Of a stretch of 64,000 nucleotides of DNA, positions 34,343-44,470 are shown one piece after another (the first letter of the stretch is position 1; each line of letters opens with the position of its first letter). This DNA comes from Branchiostoma floridae (lineage: Eukaryota > Chordata > Leptocardii > Amphioxiformes > Branchiostomatidae). The position numbers and the translations under genes are program-made. The notes beneath the pieces are model-generated. The model had not been told where the DNA came from and did not search any database. It saw only the letters and a program-made list of their open reading frames with translations. The stretch spans positions 673,395-737,394 of the forward strand of contig NC_049990.1 of the NCBI RefSeq assembly GCF_000003815.2, in the 5' to 3' direction.

Positions 34343-37153
34343 ATGGCAGGGAATGTGCAAGAGTTACTTGTTGTGGGTTTCTGGGTAGTTTCTGTCAACC
34401 TTCTTTGTTCTGCTGGGGCCCAGGAGTTCAGCGTTTCCGTACCAGAAAACGTCGATGTTGGGGAGACCATTTTCAGCCTACCAGAAAAAGCGGAACTTCC
34501 GTGTGCCAAAATGGAGGGAGATCCGTACGGCCGATTTAATGTGACGAAGAACTGCACTATTGTGGTCGCCAACCCGCTGGACTGGTCAGTACAGTCGGCA
34601 TATCTCCTGACAATCCGCAGTGGAGTCCACAACACGAGAGTTAAGGTAGAGTTGAGTGACGTTGAGGGCTATCCTCCTGTGTATAACGAGACGTGTGAAA
34701 CTCCGGTCAACCCTGACGGACAGACAGGAGATTTGCTATACAGTTTAACTACATCAGGGGAATTTGTGACGACAACCGGTGATGTTTTCTTTAGCAAAGG
34801 AATACATATTACAAAAGTCCCCCACGATACTGACTATAAACGGGACTCTTGGATGTTTTACACAGACAACAGTGATTGCAACATTCGCATAGCGGTGAAG
34901 ACTGATCATATTTATGATTTAACGGTCTTACAAGATGTATGGGAAAACGACATTCAACAAGTTACATGCACTGCGGGTTACAAATCATCAAAAATAGTGA
35001 TGGACCTGTTTAGTCTTAAATGGGGTGAAAACACTAGTATTGAGCATTTAAGGAGGTATGTTCCTGAACACGTCATAAAAGCAAGATATCTTAACTTCAT
35101 CGTTGTCATTTTTTTGACGGTTCCTACAACAGAAGCAATGCTATACAACTGTGAAATCCCACAATTTCGCACCCCGGTCGGATCAACAGTGCATGACATC
35201 ATCAGATCATTTGCAAATATTGAATATCTGGACATGCGAATAACACCAGTGGGCTGCCCAGTTGGAAAATACGGCTTCCTCTGCCACAAAACCTGCATCT
35301 GTAAGAATGGCGCCCGCTGCCACGGGTTTAACGGTGCCTGCAAATGTCCGCCCGGCTGGAAAGGTGTGGCCTGTGACATTCCCAAACAGGACGTCTCCAT
35401 CACGACGACACCTGGCGACCTTCGCGACATCTACATTTCCGCAAATATCATGTTTCATTGCAAGGCACACCATGTCGACGTTAGGTCCATGTCGGTTACA
35501 TTTCCAAATGCGACAAAGAACGTTCACTTCCATGTGAACGAGATTTACTTTGTAGTTCCGAACATACAACCAACCAACAGCGGACCCTACACCTGCCAGG
35601 TCCGAGACACCCGGGGAAACACACTCAACACCACGTTTGTGCTCAATGTTACCAACTGTGCTCCAGACACAAAAGGTGCCCGGTGTGATGAAGTGTGTGG
35701 TTGCCTACAAGGTGCCAGCTGTGACCGCTGGGCTGGTTGTGTCTGTCCGCCGGGATGGACAGGAACCAGGTGCCAGACAAAATGTTCCCTCGGCACGTAC
35801 GGTAAAAACTGTGCAAGGAACTGTAGCTGCCTAAATGGGGCGAGCTGTAGCCCTAGCGACGGTAAGTGTGACTGCACCGACGGGTGGTATGGAAAGGATT
35901 GTAGCAAACCGTGTCCAAACGGTCGGTTCGGTTTGCTTTGTCAGCAGGTTTGTGCCTGTAAGAACAATGCCACATGTAACAACGTGGACGGCAGCTGCGC
36001 ATGTGTGACGCCATGGACGGGACGGAACTGTGACCAATTGCCAAGCACAGATCAACCGCTGCTCGAAAGTCTGGTCTCACTGGGATCCTTAATCGTACTT
36101 GTTGCCATAGTGATGACAATACTCTACAAAAAGGGCATTCTGGCTTGCTCCGCACCTGACACAGGCGAGGAGGACAAGATACTTTTCGAGCTGAGGAGAA
36201 TGGAGCAGGATCTAGCACAGAGCCTACAGCCGGGCTGGCTGGGACGTTGGGAGAAGAAGATCAAACATCTTACTCCTGGTCCTCTGATAGGAGAAGGAAT
36301 GTTTGGACTAGTCAGAAAAGGAAAACTGCACACAACTGAGGGAGAGCTCGCCGTTGCTGCCAAGACAGTTCGCGTCGAGGACTCACAGTCCTACCGAGAC
36401 TTCTACAGAGAAGCAGCCATTTTGGTAGCTGTGCACCAACAACGGGATGGCGATTGCCGTGAGTCCAACATTGTTCGACTTGTGGGGCTCATCACCAAGT
36501 CTGCGGAGAAGTACATTCTTCTGGAATATGCCTCCAAAGGAGATCTCTTGGGTTTGCTACGACGATTTGTGAACATCAACGAGAAAGACCTACTTGGAAA
36601 CATTCTTGGCTACGCAGTCCACATAGCACGAGCCCTACAAGAGCTGGGTCGCTTGAGAATCGCCCATCGTGACGTGGCCGCTCGCAACGTCCTCATCACT
36701 GCCGATGACGTGGCCAAGTTGGCTGACTTTGGACTGGCCAGAGATGTCTACGCCACTACTCAGTATGTCCGATGCAACCGTCCAGGCGTTGATGACGAAC
36801 TCCTTCCGCTGAAGTGGATGGCGCTAGAGTCCATCGAGACCGACGAGTACACCTGTCAGAGTGACGTCTGGTCCTTCGGCGTGCTGCTGTGGGAGATCGC
36901 CACGCTGGGGAAAGATCCGTGCTACGATGGCAGGATGCAGCTGAGCTTTCTTCAGATGGTGGGGATTCTGAGGCAAGGAATACGCTTGGAGAGGCCACCG
37001 GGATGTCCAGAGGACCTGTACCGACTGATGAGGTCGTGTTGGCTCGACGTTCCAGATACCAGACCGACTCCAGAAGGGATAGAAGAGAGGCTGCTGCAAC
37101 TGAGACGTGCACTGCTCCCACATGACGTCATTGCAATGGAGACTGTGGTGTAG
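34343..37153 (+). CDS. RTK-B3: intact single-exon receptor tyrosine kinase (cadherin-like/EGF/Ig/EGF3/kinase)
   Basis: 936 residues. I chose ATG 34343 because the signal peptide (MAGNVQELLVVGFWVVSVNL) starts there and A3 has no usable start further upstream. Residues 28-110 look like a divergent cadherin repeat (VPEN, VANPLDW, YLLTI, DVEGYPPVY). Residues 111-304 are not recognised. Then EGF-like (about 305-347), Ig-like (349-436, SGPYTCQV), three EGF-like of CxCxNGAxC type (437-565), and transmembrane (574-596). The kinase has GEGMFG 650-655, Lys674, HRDVAARN from 775, DFG from 795, and activation-loop Tyr803 and Tyr808. All catalytic residues are present. The juxtamembrane region and the ~15-residue C-tail contain no tyrosine; the end is ETVV, a class I PDZ ligand. 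EGF-Ig-EGF order recalls Tie receptors, but no FN3 is seen. AATAAA at 37444. Confidence 0.92.
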   Translation: MAGNVQELLVVGFWVVSVNLLCSAGAQEFSVSVPENVDVGETIFSLPEKAELPCAKMEGDPYGRFNVTKNCTIVVANPLDWSVQSAYLLTIRSGVHNTRVKVELSDVEGYPPVYNETCETPVNPDGQTGDLLYSLTTSGEFVTTTGDVFFSKGIHITKVPHDTDYKRDSWMFYTDNSDCNIRIAVKTDHIYDLTVLQDVWENDIQQVTCTAGYKSSKIVMDLFSLKWGENTSIEHLRRYVPEHVIKARYLNFIVVIFLTVPTTEAMLYNCEIPQFRTPVGSTVHDIIRSFANIEYLDMRITPVGCPVGKYGFLCHKTCICKNGARCHGFNGACKCPPGWKGVACDIPKQDVSITTTPGDLRDIYISANIMFHCKAHHVDVRSMSVTFPNATKNVHFHVNEIYFVVPNIQPTNSGPYTCQVRDTRGNTLNTTFVLNVTNCAPDTKGARCDEVCGCLQGASCDRWAGCVCPPGWTGTRCQTKCSLGTYGKNCARNCSCLNGASCSPSDGKCDCTDGWYGKDCSKPCPNGRFGLLCQQVCACKNNATCNNVDGSCACVTPWTGRNCDQLPSTDQPLLESLVSLGSLIVLVAIVMTILYKKGILACSAPDTGEEDKILFELRRMEQDLAQSLQPGWLGRWEKKIKHLTPGPLIGEGMFGLVRKGKLHTTEGELAVAAKTVRVEDSQSYRDFYREAAILVAVHQQRDGDCRESNIVRLVGLITKSAEKYILLEYASKGDLLGLLRRFVNINEKDLLGNILGYAVHIARALQELGRLRIAHRDVAARNVLITADDVAKLADFGLARDVYATTQYVRCNRPGVDDELLPLKWMALESIETDEYTCQSDVWSFGVLLWEIATLGKDPCYDGRMQLSFLQMVGILRQGIRLERPPGCPEDLYRLMRSCWLDVPDTRPTPEGIEERLLQLRRALLPHDVIAMETVV

Positions 37154-38875
37154 TTTGTCTCGCTCTAGAACACAAGCATGGAAATGATTTACAACTTGTG
37201 TTAAATTTTAATTGATATGTCTTAAAGGCATATAACGTTTTTGCAGAATCTTATTTTGTGTGCCTAGTACTAATTCTAAATGTAACCAGTGTTGTGTTGA
37301 TGCGATGGTTTTCGTTTTAATTGAGCATCTTAATGTACTTGTACCAATGTCGACAGTAACAACTGTTGCCTTGATGTTATGATCTGAGTGTTAAAACAGA
37401 CAGAGCTGTACACAGTTTGCAAGCTTATTAACTAAACAAGGTGAATAAAATATGTGAAGAGTACTAGCCATTCGTAACACGATATCCCAACAAACTATAC
37501 GATATAACGTAACGCAGCGTTCCAGCTTATTTTCGTGTTGCGTTCAATGTTAATTTTCTGCTTGGTCATTTCAATTCATTACATGAACTTACAAAACAAA
37601 AAGCGTCAAATCGAAAGCTATTTATACACGTATATGATAACCAGATGACGGGATGTTTAGATTATCAAAGCCCACTTTTGACTGTACATGTGCCCATATC
37701 CATGTGTGAATAAAAGGCTATGAGATGAGAGGTTTTCTTTTCAATCCTTTCTCGTGCCAATCCTATCTTTTCTATCTATTTGGCCACCAAGTTGCAACAT
37801 ATGAATCAAAATTGCTATGTAACAAATCAAAGATTTAATGAAAATGTACAGTGAAAAATTCTTAGATGAGGTTTTTAAGATGTAAATAGGTGCGGATTAG
37901 TGTCTGGCGTATTAGTCGGAGTCTTTGAAAACATGTAATAGCAATCAAGTTCCAAAATGTAAGCGGACCTTTCATGTTTTGTATTGATGTAATAACGGGT
38001 CAAGCATACAGTGTCCTTCTTGGTTGATAATTCCTGACAATGAATATATGATAATAACGAAGCCAAAACATTCCTGCATAACAAAGATTTTCCTGACCGT
38101 TTTCAAGATTGGTATATCCAAACTACCCAGCATATCTGCTTTGGTGATGTTTCATGACCTACACAAAGCAGGAATCATTCTACAAAATCAAAGTTCTCCC
38201 CTAGTGTTTTTTTTTCTTTCTCTTGTTCTAATGACGTTTTATACTGAAAGTTCATCTGTGTTGGTAGAAGTCATTCTTGAAATAGTTGAACTGTAATTTC
38301 CAACACCAAAATTGTACTCACCCAACTTTTCGACTGAACAGCATCAGTCTTTGTCAAGGAATGAACAATCCACTGCTGTAGTGACGTCACGTTATGCAGA
38401 TAGAACACGTGACTCAGTAAGCAGTGGATTATAGGTTGCAGGAAGTCTATGGCGCCCACTGTGTTGGAAATTACAGTTCAACTATTTCAAGAACGTTATA
38501 TACTGGTGAACCTCTAATTTCCAAGCAGAGGTCAGGGTCCGGCCCATTCTCAGCGCTGTAGATGCAGTTTTGCAAAATATCTAGCACACCTTTCCAGTAT
38601 TGCACCTTTTTAACACCCAGTAGTATTACACTTTTAAAGAAAAGTGCAGCCCCGGATAAAATGCGAGGCAGACGTTGCTTTAGCTTAAAGACGCGAAAGA
38701 CCCAGATAATGAGCTAACTCTTTACCTTTGTCAGAGGCAAGTGACACCCGAGAGGGTTTTGTTGAACACACTGACCCTGAACTTCCAGCGCCGAGAACGA
38801 GGAAGCGGAGTGAGAACCCCTGTCTTTATTTCTGGGGACTGCTTTCAACGCTAAAGATACAGTCAAGTTGAAATT
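37154..38875. other. RTK-to-RTK spacer, copy 4
   Basis: Non-coding, between B3 and A3. It holds the B3 3' flank with AATAAA signals, the foldback element at 38276-38491 and the A3 5' flank. Confidence 0.75.
38276..38491. repeat. 216-bp foldback element (copy 4)
   Basis: Same arms and length; TGACGTCA at 38392-38399 and the conserved CACGTGACTCA. Confidence 0.8.
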
Positions 38876-41671
38876 ATGGCAGGGAATGTGCAAGAGTTAC
38901 TTGTTGTGGGTTTCTGGGTAGTTTCTGTCAACCTTCTTTGTTCTGCTCGGGCCCAGGAGTTCAGCGTTTCCGTACCAGAAAACGTCGATGTTGGGGAGAC
39001 CATTTTCAGCCTACCAGAAAAAGCGGAACTTCCGTGTGCCAAAATGGAGGGAGATCCGTACGGCCGCTTTAATGTGACGAAGAACTGCACTATTGTGGTC
39101 GCCAACCCGCTGGACTGGTCAGTACAGTCGGCATATCTGCTGACAATCCGCAGTGGAGTCCACAACACGAGAGTTAAGATAGAGTTGAGTGACGTTGAGG
39201 GCTATCCTCCTGTGTATAACGAGACGTGTGAAACTCCGGTCAACCCTAACGGACAGACGGGATATTTGCTATACAGTTTAACTACATCAGGGGAATTTGT
39301 GACGACAGCCGGAGATGTTTTCTTTAGCAAAGGAATACATATTACAAAAGTCCCCCACGATACTGACTATAAACGGGACTCTTGGATGTTTTACACCGAC
39401 AACAGTGATTGCAACATTCGCATAGCGGTGAAGACTGATCATATTTATGATTTAACGGTCTTACAAGATGTATGGGAAAACGACATTCAACAAGTTACAT
39501 GCACTGCGGGTTACAAATCATCAAAAATAGTGATGGACCTGTTTAGTCTTAAATGGGGTGAAAACACTAGTATTGAGCATTTAAGGAGGTATGTTCCTGA
39601 ACACGTCATAAAAGCAAGATATCTTAACTTCATCGTTGTCATTTTTTTGACGGTTCCTACAACAGAAGGAATGCTATACAACTGTGAAATCCCACAATTT
39701 CGCACCCCGGTCGGATCAACAGTGCATGACATCATCAGATCATTTGCAAATATTGAATATCTGGACATGCGAATAACACCAGTGGGCTGCCCAGTTGGAA
39801 AATACGGCTTCCTCTGCCACAAAACCTGCATCTGTAAGAACGGCGCCCGCTGCCACGGGTTTAACGGTGCCTGCAAATGTCCGCCCGGCTGGAAAGGTGT
39901 GGCCTGTGACATTCCCAAACAGGACGTCTCCATCACGACGACACCTAGCGACCTTCGCGATATCTACATTTCCGCAAATATCATATTTCATTGCAAGGCA
40001 CACCATGTCGACATTAGGTCCATGTCGGTTACATTTCCAAATGCGACAAAGAACGTTCACTTCGATGTGAACGAGATTTACTTTGTGGTTCCGAACATAC
40101 AACCAACCAACAGCGGACCGTACACCTGCCAGGTCCGAGACACCCGGGGAAACACACTCAACACCACGTTTGTGCTCAATGTTACCAACTGTGCTCCAGA
40201 CACAAAAGGTGCCCGGTGTGATGAAGTGTGTGGTTGCCTACAAGGTGCCAGCTGTGACCGCTGGGCTGGTTGTGTCTGTCCGCCGGGATGGACAGGAACC
40301 AGGTGTCAGACAAAATGTCCCCATGGCATGTACGGTAAAAACTGTGCAAGGAACTGTAGCTGCCTAAATGGGGCGAGCTGTAGCCCTAGCGACGGTAAGT
40401 GTGACTGCACCGACGGGTGGTATGGAAAGGATTGTAGCAAACCGTGTCCAAACGGTCGGTTCGGTTTGCTTTGTCAGCAGGTTTGTGCCTGTAAGAACAA
40501 TGCTACATGTAACAACGTGGACGGCAGCTGCGCATGTGTGACGCCATGGACGGGACGGAACTGTGACCAATTGCCAAGCACAGATCAACCGCTGCTCGAA
40601 AGTCTGGTCTCACTGGGATGCTTAATCGTACTTGTTGCCATAGTGATGGGCACACTCTACAAAAAGGGCATTCTGGCTTGCTCCGCACCTGACACAGGTG
40701 AGGAGGACAAGATACTTTTCGAACTGAGGAGAATGGAGCAGGATCTAGCACAGAGCCTACAGCCGGGCTGGCTGGGACGTTGGGAGAAGAAGATCAAACA
40801 TCTTACTCCTGGTCCTCTGATAGGAGAAGGAATGTTTGGACTGCACACAACTGAGGGAGAGCTCGCCGTTGCCGCCAAGACAGTTCGCGTCGAGGACTCA
40901 CAGTCCTACCGAGACTTCTACAGAGAAGCAGCCATTTTGGTAGCTGTGCACCAACAACGGGATGGCGATTGCCGTGAGTCCAGCATTGTTCGACTTGTGG
41001 GGCTCATCACCAAGTCTGCGGATAAGTACATTCTTCTGGAATATGCCTCCAAAGGAGATCTGTTGGGTTTGCTACGACGATTTGGGAACATCAACGAGAA
41101 AGACCAACTTGGAAACATTCTTGGCTACGCAGTCCACATAGCACGAGCCCTACAAGAGCTGGATCGCTTGAGAATCGCCCATCGTGACGTGGCCGCTCGC
41201 AACGTCCTCATCACTGCCGATGACGTGGCCAAGCTGGCTGACTTTGGACTGGCCAGAGATGTCTACGCCGCTAATCAGTATATCCGAGCCAACCGTCCAG
41301 GCGTTGACGAACTCCTTCCGCTGAAGTGGATGGCGCTGGAGTCCATCGAAACCGGCGAGTACACGTGTCAGAGTGACGTCTGGTCCTTCGGCGTGCTGCT
41401 GTGGGAGATCGCCACGCTTGGGAAAGATCCGTGCTACGATGGCAGGATGCAGCTGAGCTTTCTTCAGATGGTAGGGATTCTGAGGCAAGGCATACGGTTG
41501 GAGAGGCCGCCGGGATGTCCAGAGGACCTGTACCGACTGATGAGGTCGTGTTGGCTCGACGTTCCAGATACCAGACCGACTCCGGAAGGGATATCGATAG
41601 AAGAGAGGCTGCTGCAACTGAGACGTGGACTGCTTCCACATGACGTCATTGAAATGGAGACTGCGGTGTAA
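38876..41671 (+). CDS. RTK-A3: open receptor tyrosine kinase with a deletion in the glycine-rich loop
   Basis: 931 residues, same domain order as B3 and nearly identical through the ectodomain. After GEGMFGL it lacks six residues (VRKGKL in B3): 18 bp are missing after 40842, including the conserved valine after the glycine loop and most of strand beta-2. The VAAK lysine, HRDVAARN and DFG remain. ATP binding is therefore doubtful and it may be a pseudokinase. Two extra codons (atatcgata region) give EGISIEER near the C-terminus. The protein ends ETAV, still a class I PDZ-ligand type. The 3' flank is type A with AATAAA near 42176. The start is the ATG of the signal peptide. Confidence 0.9.
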   Translation: MAGNVQELLVVGFWVVSVNLLCSARAQEFSVSVPENVDVGETIFSLPEKAELPCAKMEGDPYGRFNVTKNCTIVVANPLDWSVQSAYLLTIRSGVHNTRVKIELSDVEGYPPVYNETCETPVNPNGQTGYLLYSLTTSGEFVTTAGDVFFSKGIHITKVPHDTDYKRDSWMFYTDNSDCNIRIAVKTDHIYDLTVLQDVWENDIQQVTCTAGYKSSKIVMDLFSLKWGENTSIEHLRRYVPEHVIKARYLNFIVVIFLTVPTTEGMLYNCEIPQFRTPVGSTVHDIIRSFANIEYLDMRITPVGCPVGKYGFLCHKTCICKNGARCHGFNGACKCPPGWKGVACDIPKQDVSITTTPSDLRDIYISANIIFHCKAHHVDIRSMSVTFPNATKNVHFDVNEIYFVVPNIQPTNSGPYTCQVRDTRGNTLNTTFVLNVTNCAPDTKGARCDEVCGCLQGASCDRWAGCVCPPGWTGTRCQTKCPHGMYGKNCARNCSCLNGASCSPSDGKCDCTDGWYGKDCSKPCPNGRFGLLCQQVCACKNNATCNNVDGSCACVTPWTGRNCDQLPSTDQPLLESLVSLGCLIVLVAIVMGTLYKKGILACSAPDTGEEDKILFELRRMEQDLAQSLQPGWLGRWEKKIKHLTPGPLIGEGMFGLHTTEGELAVAAKTVRVEDSQSYRDFYREAAILVAVHQQRDGDCRESSIVRLVGLITKSADKYILLEYASKGDLLGLLRRFGNINEKDQLGNILGYAVHIARALQELDRLRIAHRDVAARNVLITADDVAKLADFGLARDVYAANQYIRANRPGVDELLPLKWMALESIETGEYTCQSDVWSFGVLLWEIATLGKDPCYDGRMQLSFLQMVGILRQGIRLERPPGCPEDLYRLMRSCWLDVPDTRPTPEGISIEERLLQLRRGLLPHDVIEMETAV

Positions 41672-42324
41672 TTTTTCTCGCTCTGGAATCTTGTAAATTA
41701 AAATATACAGCTTTTGTTTGCCATTCTTAAGAGGACATTTTTGTAGAGTCTTCCTTGGTGTGTTCAGTGCTTGTTTTGATATTTCAATCACTGAGTGTTG
41801 TTTTGAGGCGATTACTAAGTTTGAATTGAGAGCTGTACAGAATCTTTCTTGCTTTGCAGTGTACCAATTGCGACAGTAACAGTGTGTTGTGTTGATATGA
41901 TGGCTTGAGTGTGAAGATGGAGCTATGTATATGTTACAATCTTACTCAGTCAATGATAATATTATATAACTTACATCATCTCTCTTCCGTATTGTGTTTA
42001 AAGTTAATTTGCAGTGCTGTGTCTATATTTCACTGATTTTGTAATTTATCGGTGAAGGTATGAGACCGTTGAACTCTCGATCTTTATTCTATTAACATGT
42101 TTGAATACTTAGTATAGCTTTGAATACTAGTACCGTATAAAACGCCTTTCCTTACATTAAACCCGTGACGGGTGCAATAAACTTTGAGCTGAGTTGTATT
42201 ACAAAACCTGCATCATGATTATACTTTACATCATGAACATTAATGTTAATATCATTCAAATATCCAGCCTCAGACAATCATCTGCTGCCTGTACGTCAGA
42301 CTAATCCCGGGTTGTTTACCACAC
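41672..42324. other. RTK type-A 3' flank, cassette 3
   Basis: Matches 8858-9540. AATAAA near 42176, then the leader of the 51-bp array. No gene. Confidence 0.7.
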
Positions 42325-42580
42325 GCCATCACGGACCAGCTACCGACGACCGCACCCTACACAACAACAGCCTGAGCCATCACGGACCAGCTACCGACGG
42401 CCGCACCCCACACAACAGCCTGAGCCATCACGGACCAGCTACCGACGGCCGCACCCTACACAACAACAGCCTGAGCCATCACGGACCAGCTACCGACGGC
42501 CGCACCCTACACAACAACAGCCTGAGCCATTACGGACCAGCTACCGACGGCCGCACCCTGCACAACAACACCCGGTGCCT
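42325..42580. repeat. 51-bp minisatellite, array 4 (~5 units)
   Basis: One unit has lost three bases (cacaacagcc for cacaacaacagcc). Ends in a partial 37-bp-like unit (cccggtgcctggggcattct). Confidence 0.88.
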
Positions 42581-42642
42581 GGGGCATTCTGCACGAGTTC
42601 CTGCCTGGAAAGTGACAGCTGAAGTTGTTCTCAGTGGCTTCA

Positions 42643-43080
42643 AAGGTATGTTTCTGCGAGTGCATGAACATTTAAGGTATTCTGTATCGCCCGAGCCGAG
42701 GTACGGCCCGACCGCGGAAGGATTGGGCGAAGCCCGGAGAGCGATCCGACCCGCGGGAGGGCCGGGACCGGGGGCGATACGGAATACACCGCGTTGTATT
42801 TCATCTATATCATTCCAACCCGAGGAAACTCAAGTTTATCGCAAAAAAAAGAGCCAAAAATGTGACATTGATGCACATCGCATCAACTTTAGTCGCCAAT
42901 TCAAACGAAAAAATCAGGCCAACCCAGAGAACAGTTGTTCGAATTTTCGACAGCGTGGCACACGCAAGCGAGTACTAATCATTCGAATCGAATTATATAT
43001 AGAGCCCCGGGCTGGGCCGTACCGTAAATACGGACCGGTCGGAACGCCGACATCAAACGTAACTCTGGACCGGGTATGAT
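42643..43080. repeat. GC-rich interspersed element, copy 2
   Basis: Second copy of 22500-22960 with the same inverted pair. Small indels break any shared reading frame, so the open frames over it are not conserved. Confidence 0.5.
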
Positions 43081-44194
43081 ACAAAACTCGTTATGTGCTT
43101 TAATCTGAGTTGAAATCTCCAAGCAGATGTTGGTTGGTAGAATGCGACAAACCGACAGTGAAACATAGCCGTCACAACGCGTGTATCTTTCCCCCCAACA
43201 TCTGCTTGTTGATCAGGTTAGCTCACCGTCCGCGTCTGCCTGCGCCTGTTAACGCCAATGGCGCAATTTATTCTTTAGAAATAAAAATGGCGGCCGACAA
43301 TAACAACTCCCAACACCATATCTATCTGCAGCCAGGACTATTTGTATAAGTTATACATTATATCTACAACACATAGAAAAGAGTAAGCAACCACAGTATT
43401 GTGTATATATATATATATAATTTTTTGTAAACGTTAGATTTAGTGATAACATTTATACAATAGATTTAGCAGAGATTTTTATGCTTAACTACTTCGTCTC
43501 AACCCCGGTTAGGCAGATATACCTTTCTGGGAGACTTGCTACATTTGTTGACTTCACATTATCTAAAAACACGTCAGCAAAAAGAATATTAATATCCATG
43601 CAGCCAGTTGTAGACAATCAACACAACCATATCATATAATCACAGTGAGTTACACGCTGCAAAGAACAACGTGTACGTTGAATGGCAAAGTTTGCAGTGG
43701 AGCGAATGATAAGGAAGACTTTCGCTTCGGCGCCCGCAGCTACAAGAAGGACTTGTAACTAGGTTACGGATGAACAGCCTTGGCCTTAAGCTGCAGGTGT
43801 CCAAGTGAAGACGTGTCTCGTGACTTANNNNNNNNNNNNNNNNNNNNNNNNNNNNNNNNNNNNNNNNNNNNNNNNNNNNNNNNNNNNNNNNNNNNNNNNN
43901 NNNNNNNNNNNNNNNNNNNNNNNNNNNCGTCCGTTATTAGCGTGGGATGATCAACCATCAATGACAAAGATAAATGTGATAATAATTTGGTGATGGTATT
44001 AAACGGTTTTCCTTACATTGAACCTGTTACAATTATTGTTACAAATATAAACTTTGAGCTGAGTTGTATTACAAAACCTGCATCATGATTATACTTTACA
44101 TCATGAACATTAATGTTAATATCATTCAAATATCCAGCCACAGACGATCATCTCCTGCCTGTACGTGAGTCCAATCCTGGGTTGTTTGTCACAC
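43081..44194. other. Duplicated spacer with gap 43828-43927
   Basis: Nearly identical to 22970-24167 except that the MITE at 23071-23240 is absent. The 100-N gap corresponds to about 60 bases of 23848-23907. No gene. Confidence 0.7.
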
Positions 44195-44470
44195 GTCATT
44201 ACGGACCAGCTACCGACGGCCGCACCCTACACAACAACAGCCTGGGTCATTACGGACCAGCTACCGACGGCCGCACCCTGCACAACAACAGCCTGAGCCA
44301 TCACGGACCAGCTACCGACGGTCGCACCCTGCACAACAACAGCCTGAGCCATTACGGACCAGCTACCGACGGCCGCACCCTACACAACAACAGCCTGAGC
44401 CATCACGGACCAGCTACCGACGGCCGCACCCTGCACACCAGCACCCGGTGCCGAGTGCATTCTACACGAG
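44195..44470. repeat. 51-bp minisatellite, array 5, ending in one 37-bp unit
   Basis: About 4.7 units and the same terminal single 37-bp-like unit as array 3. Confidence 0.88.
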
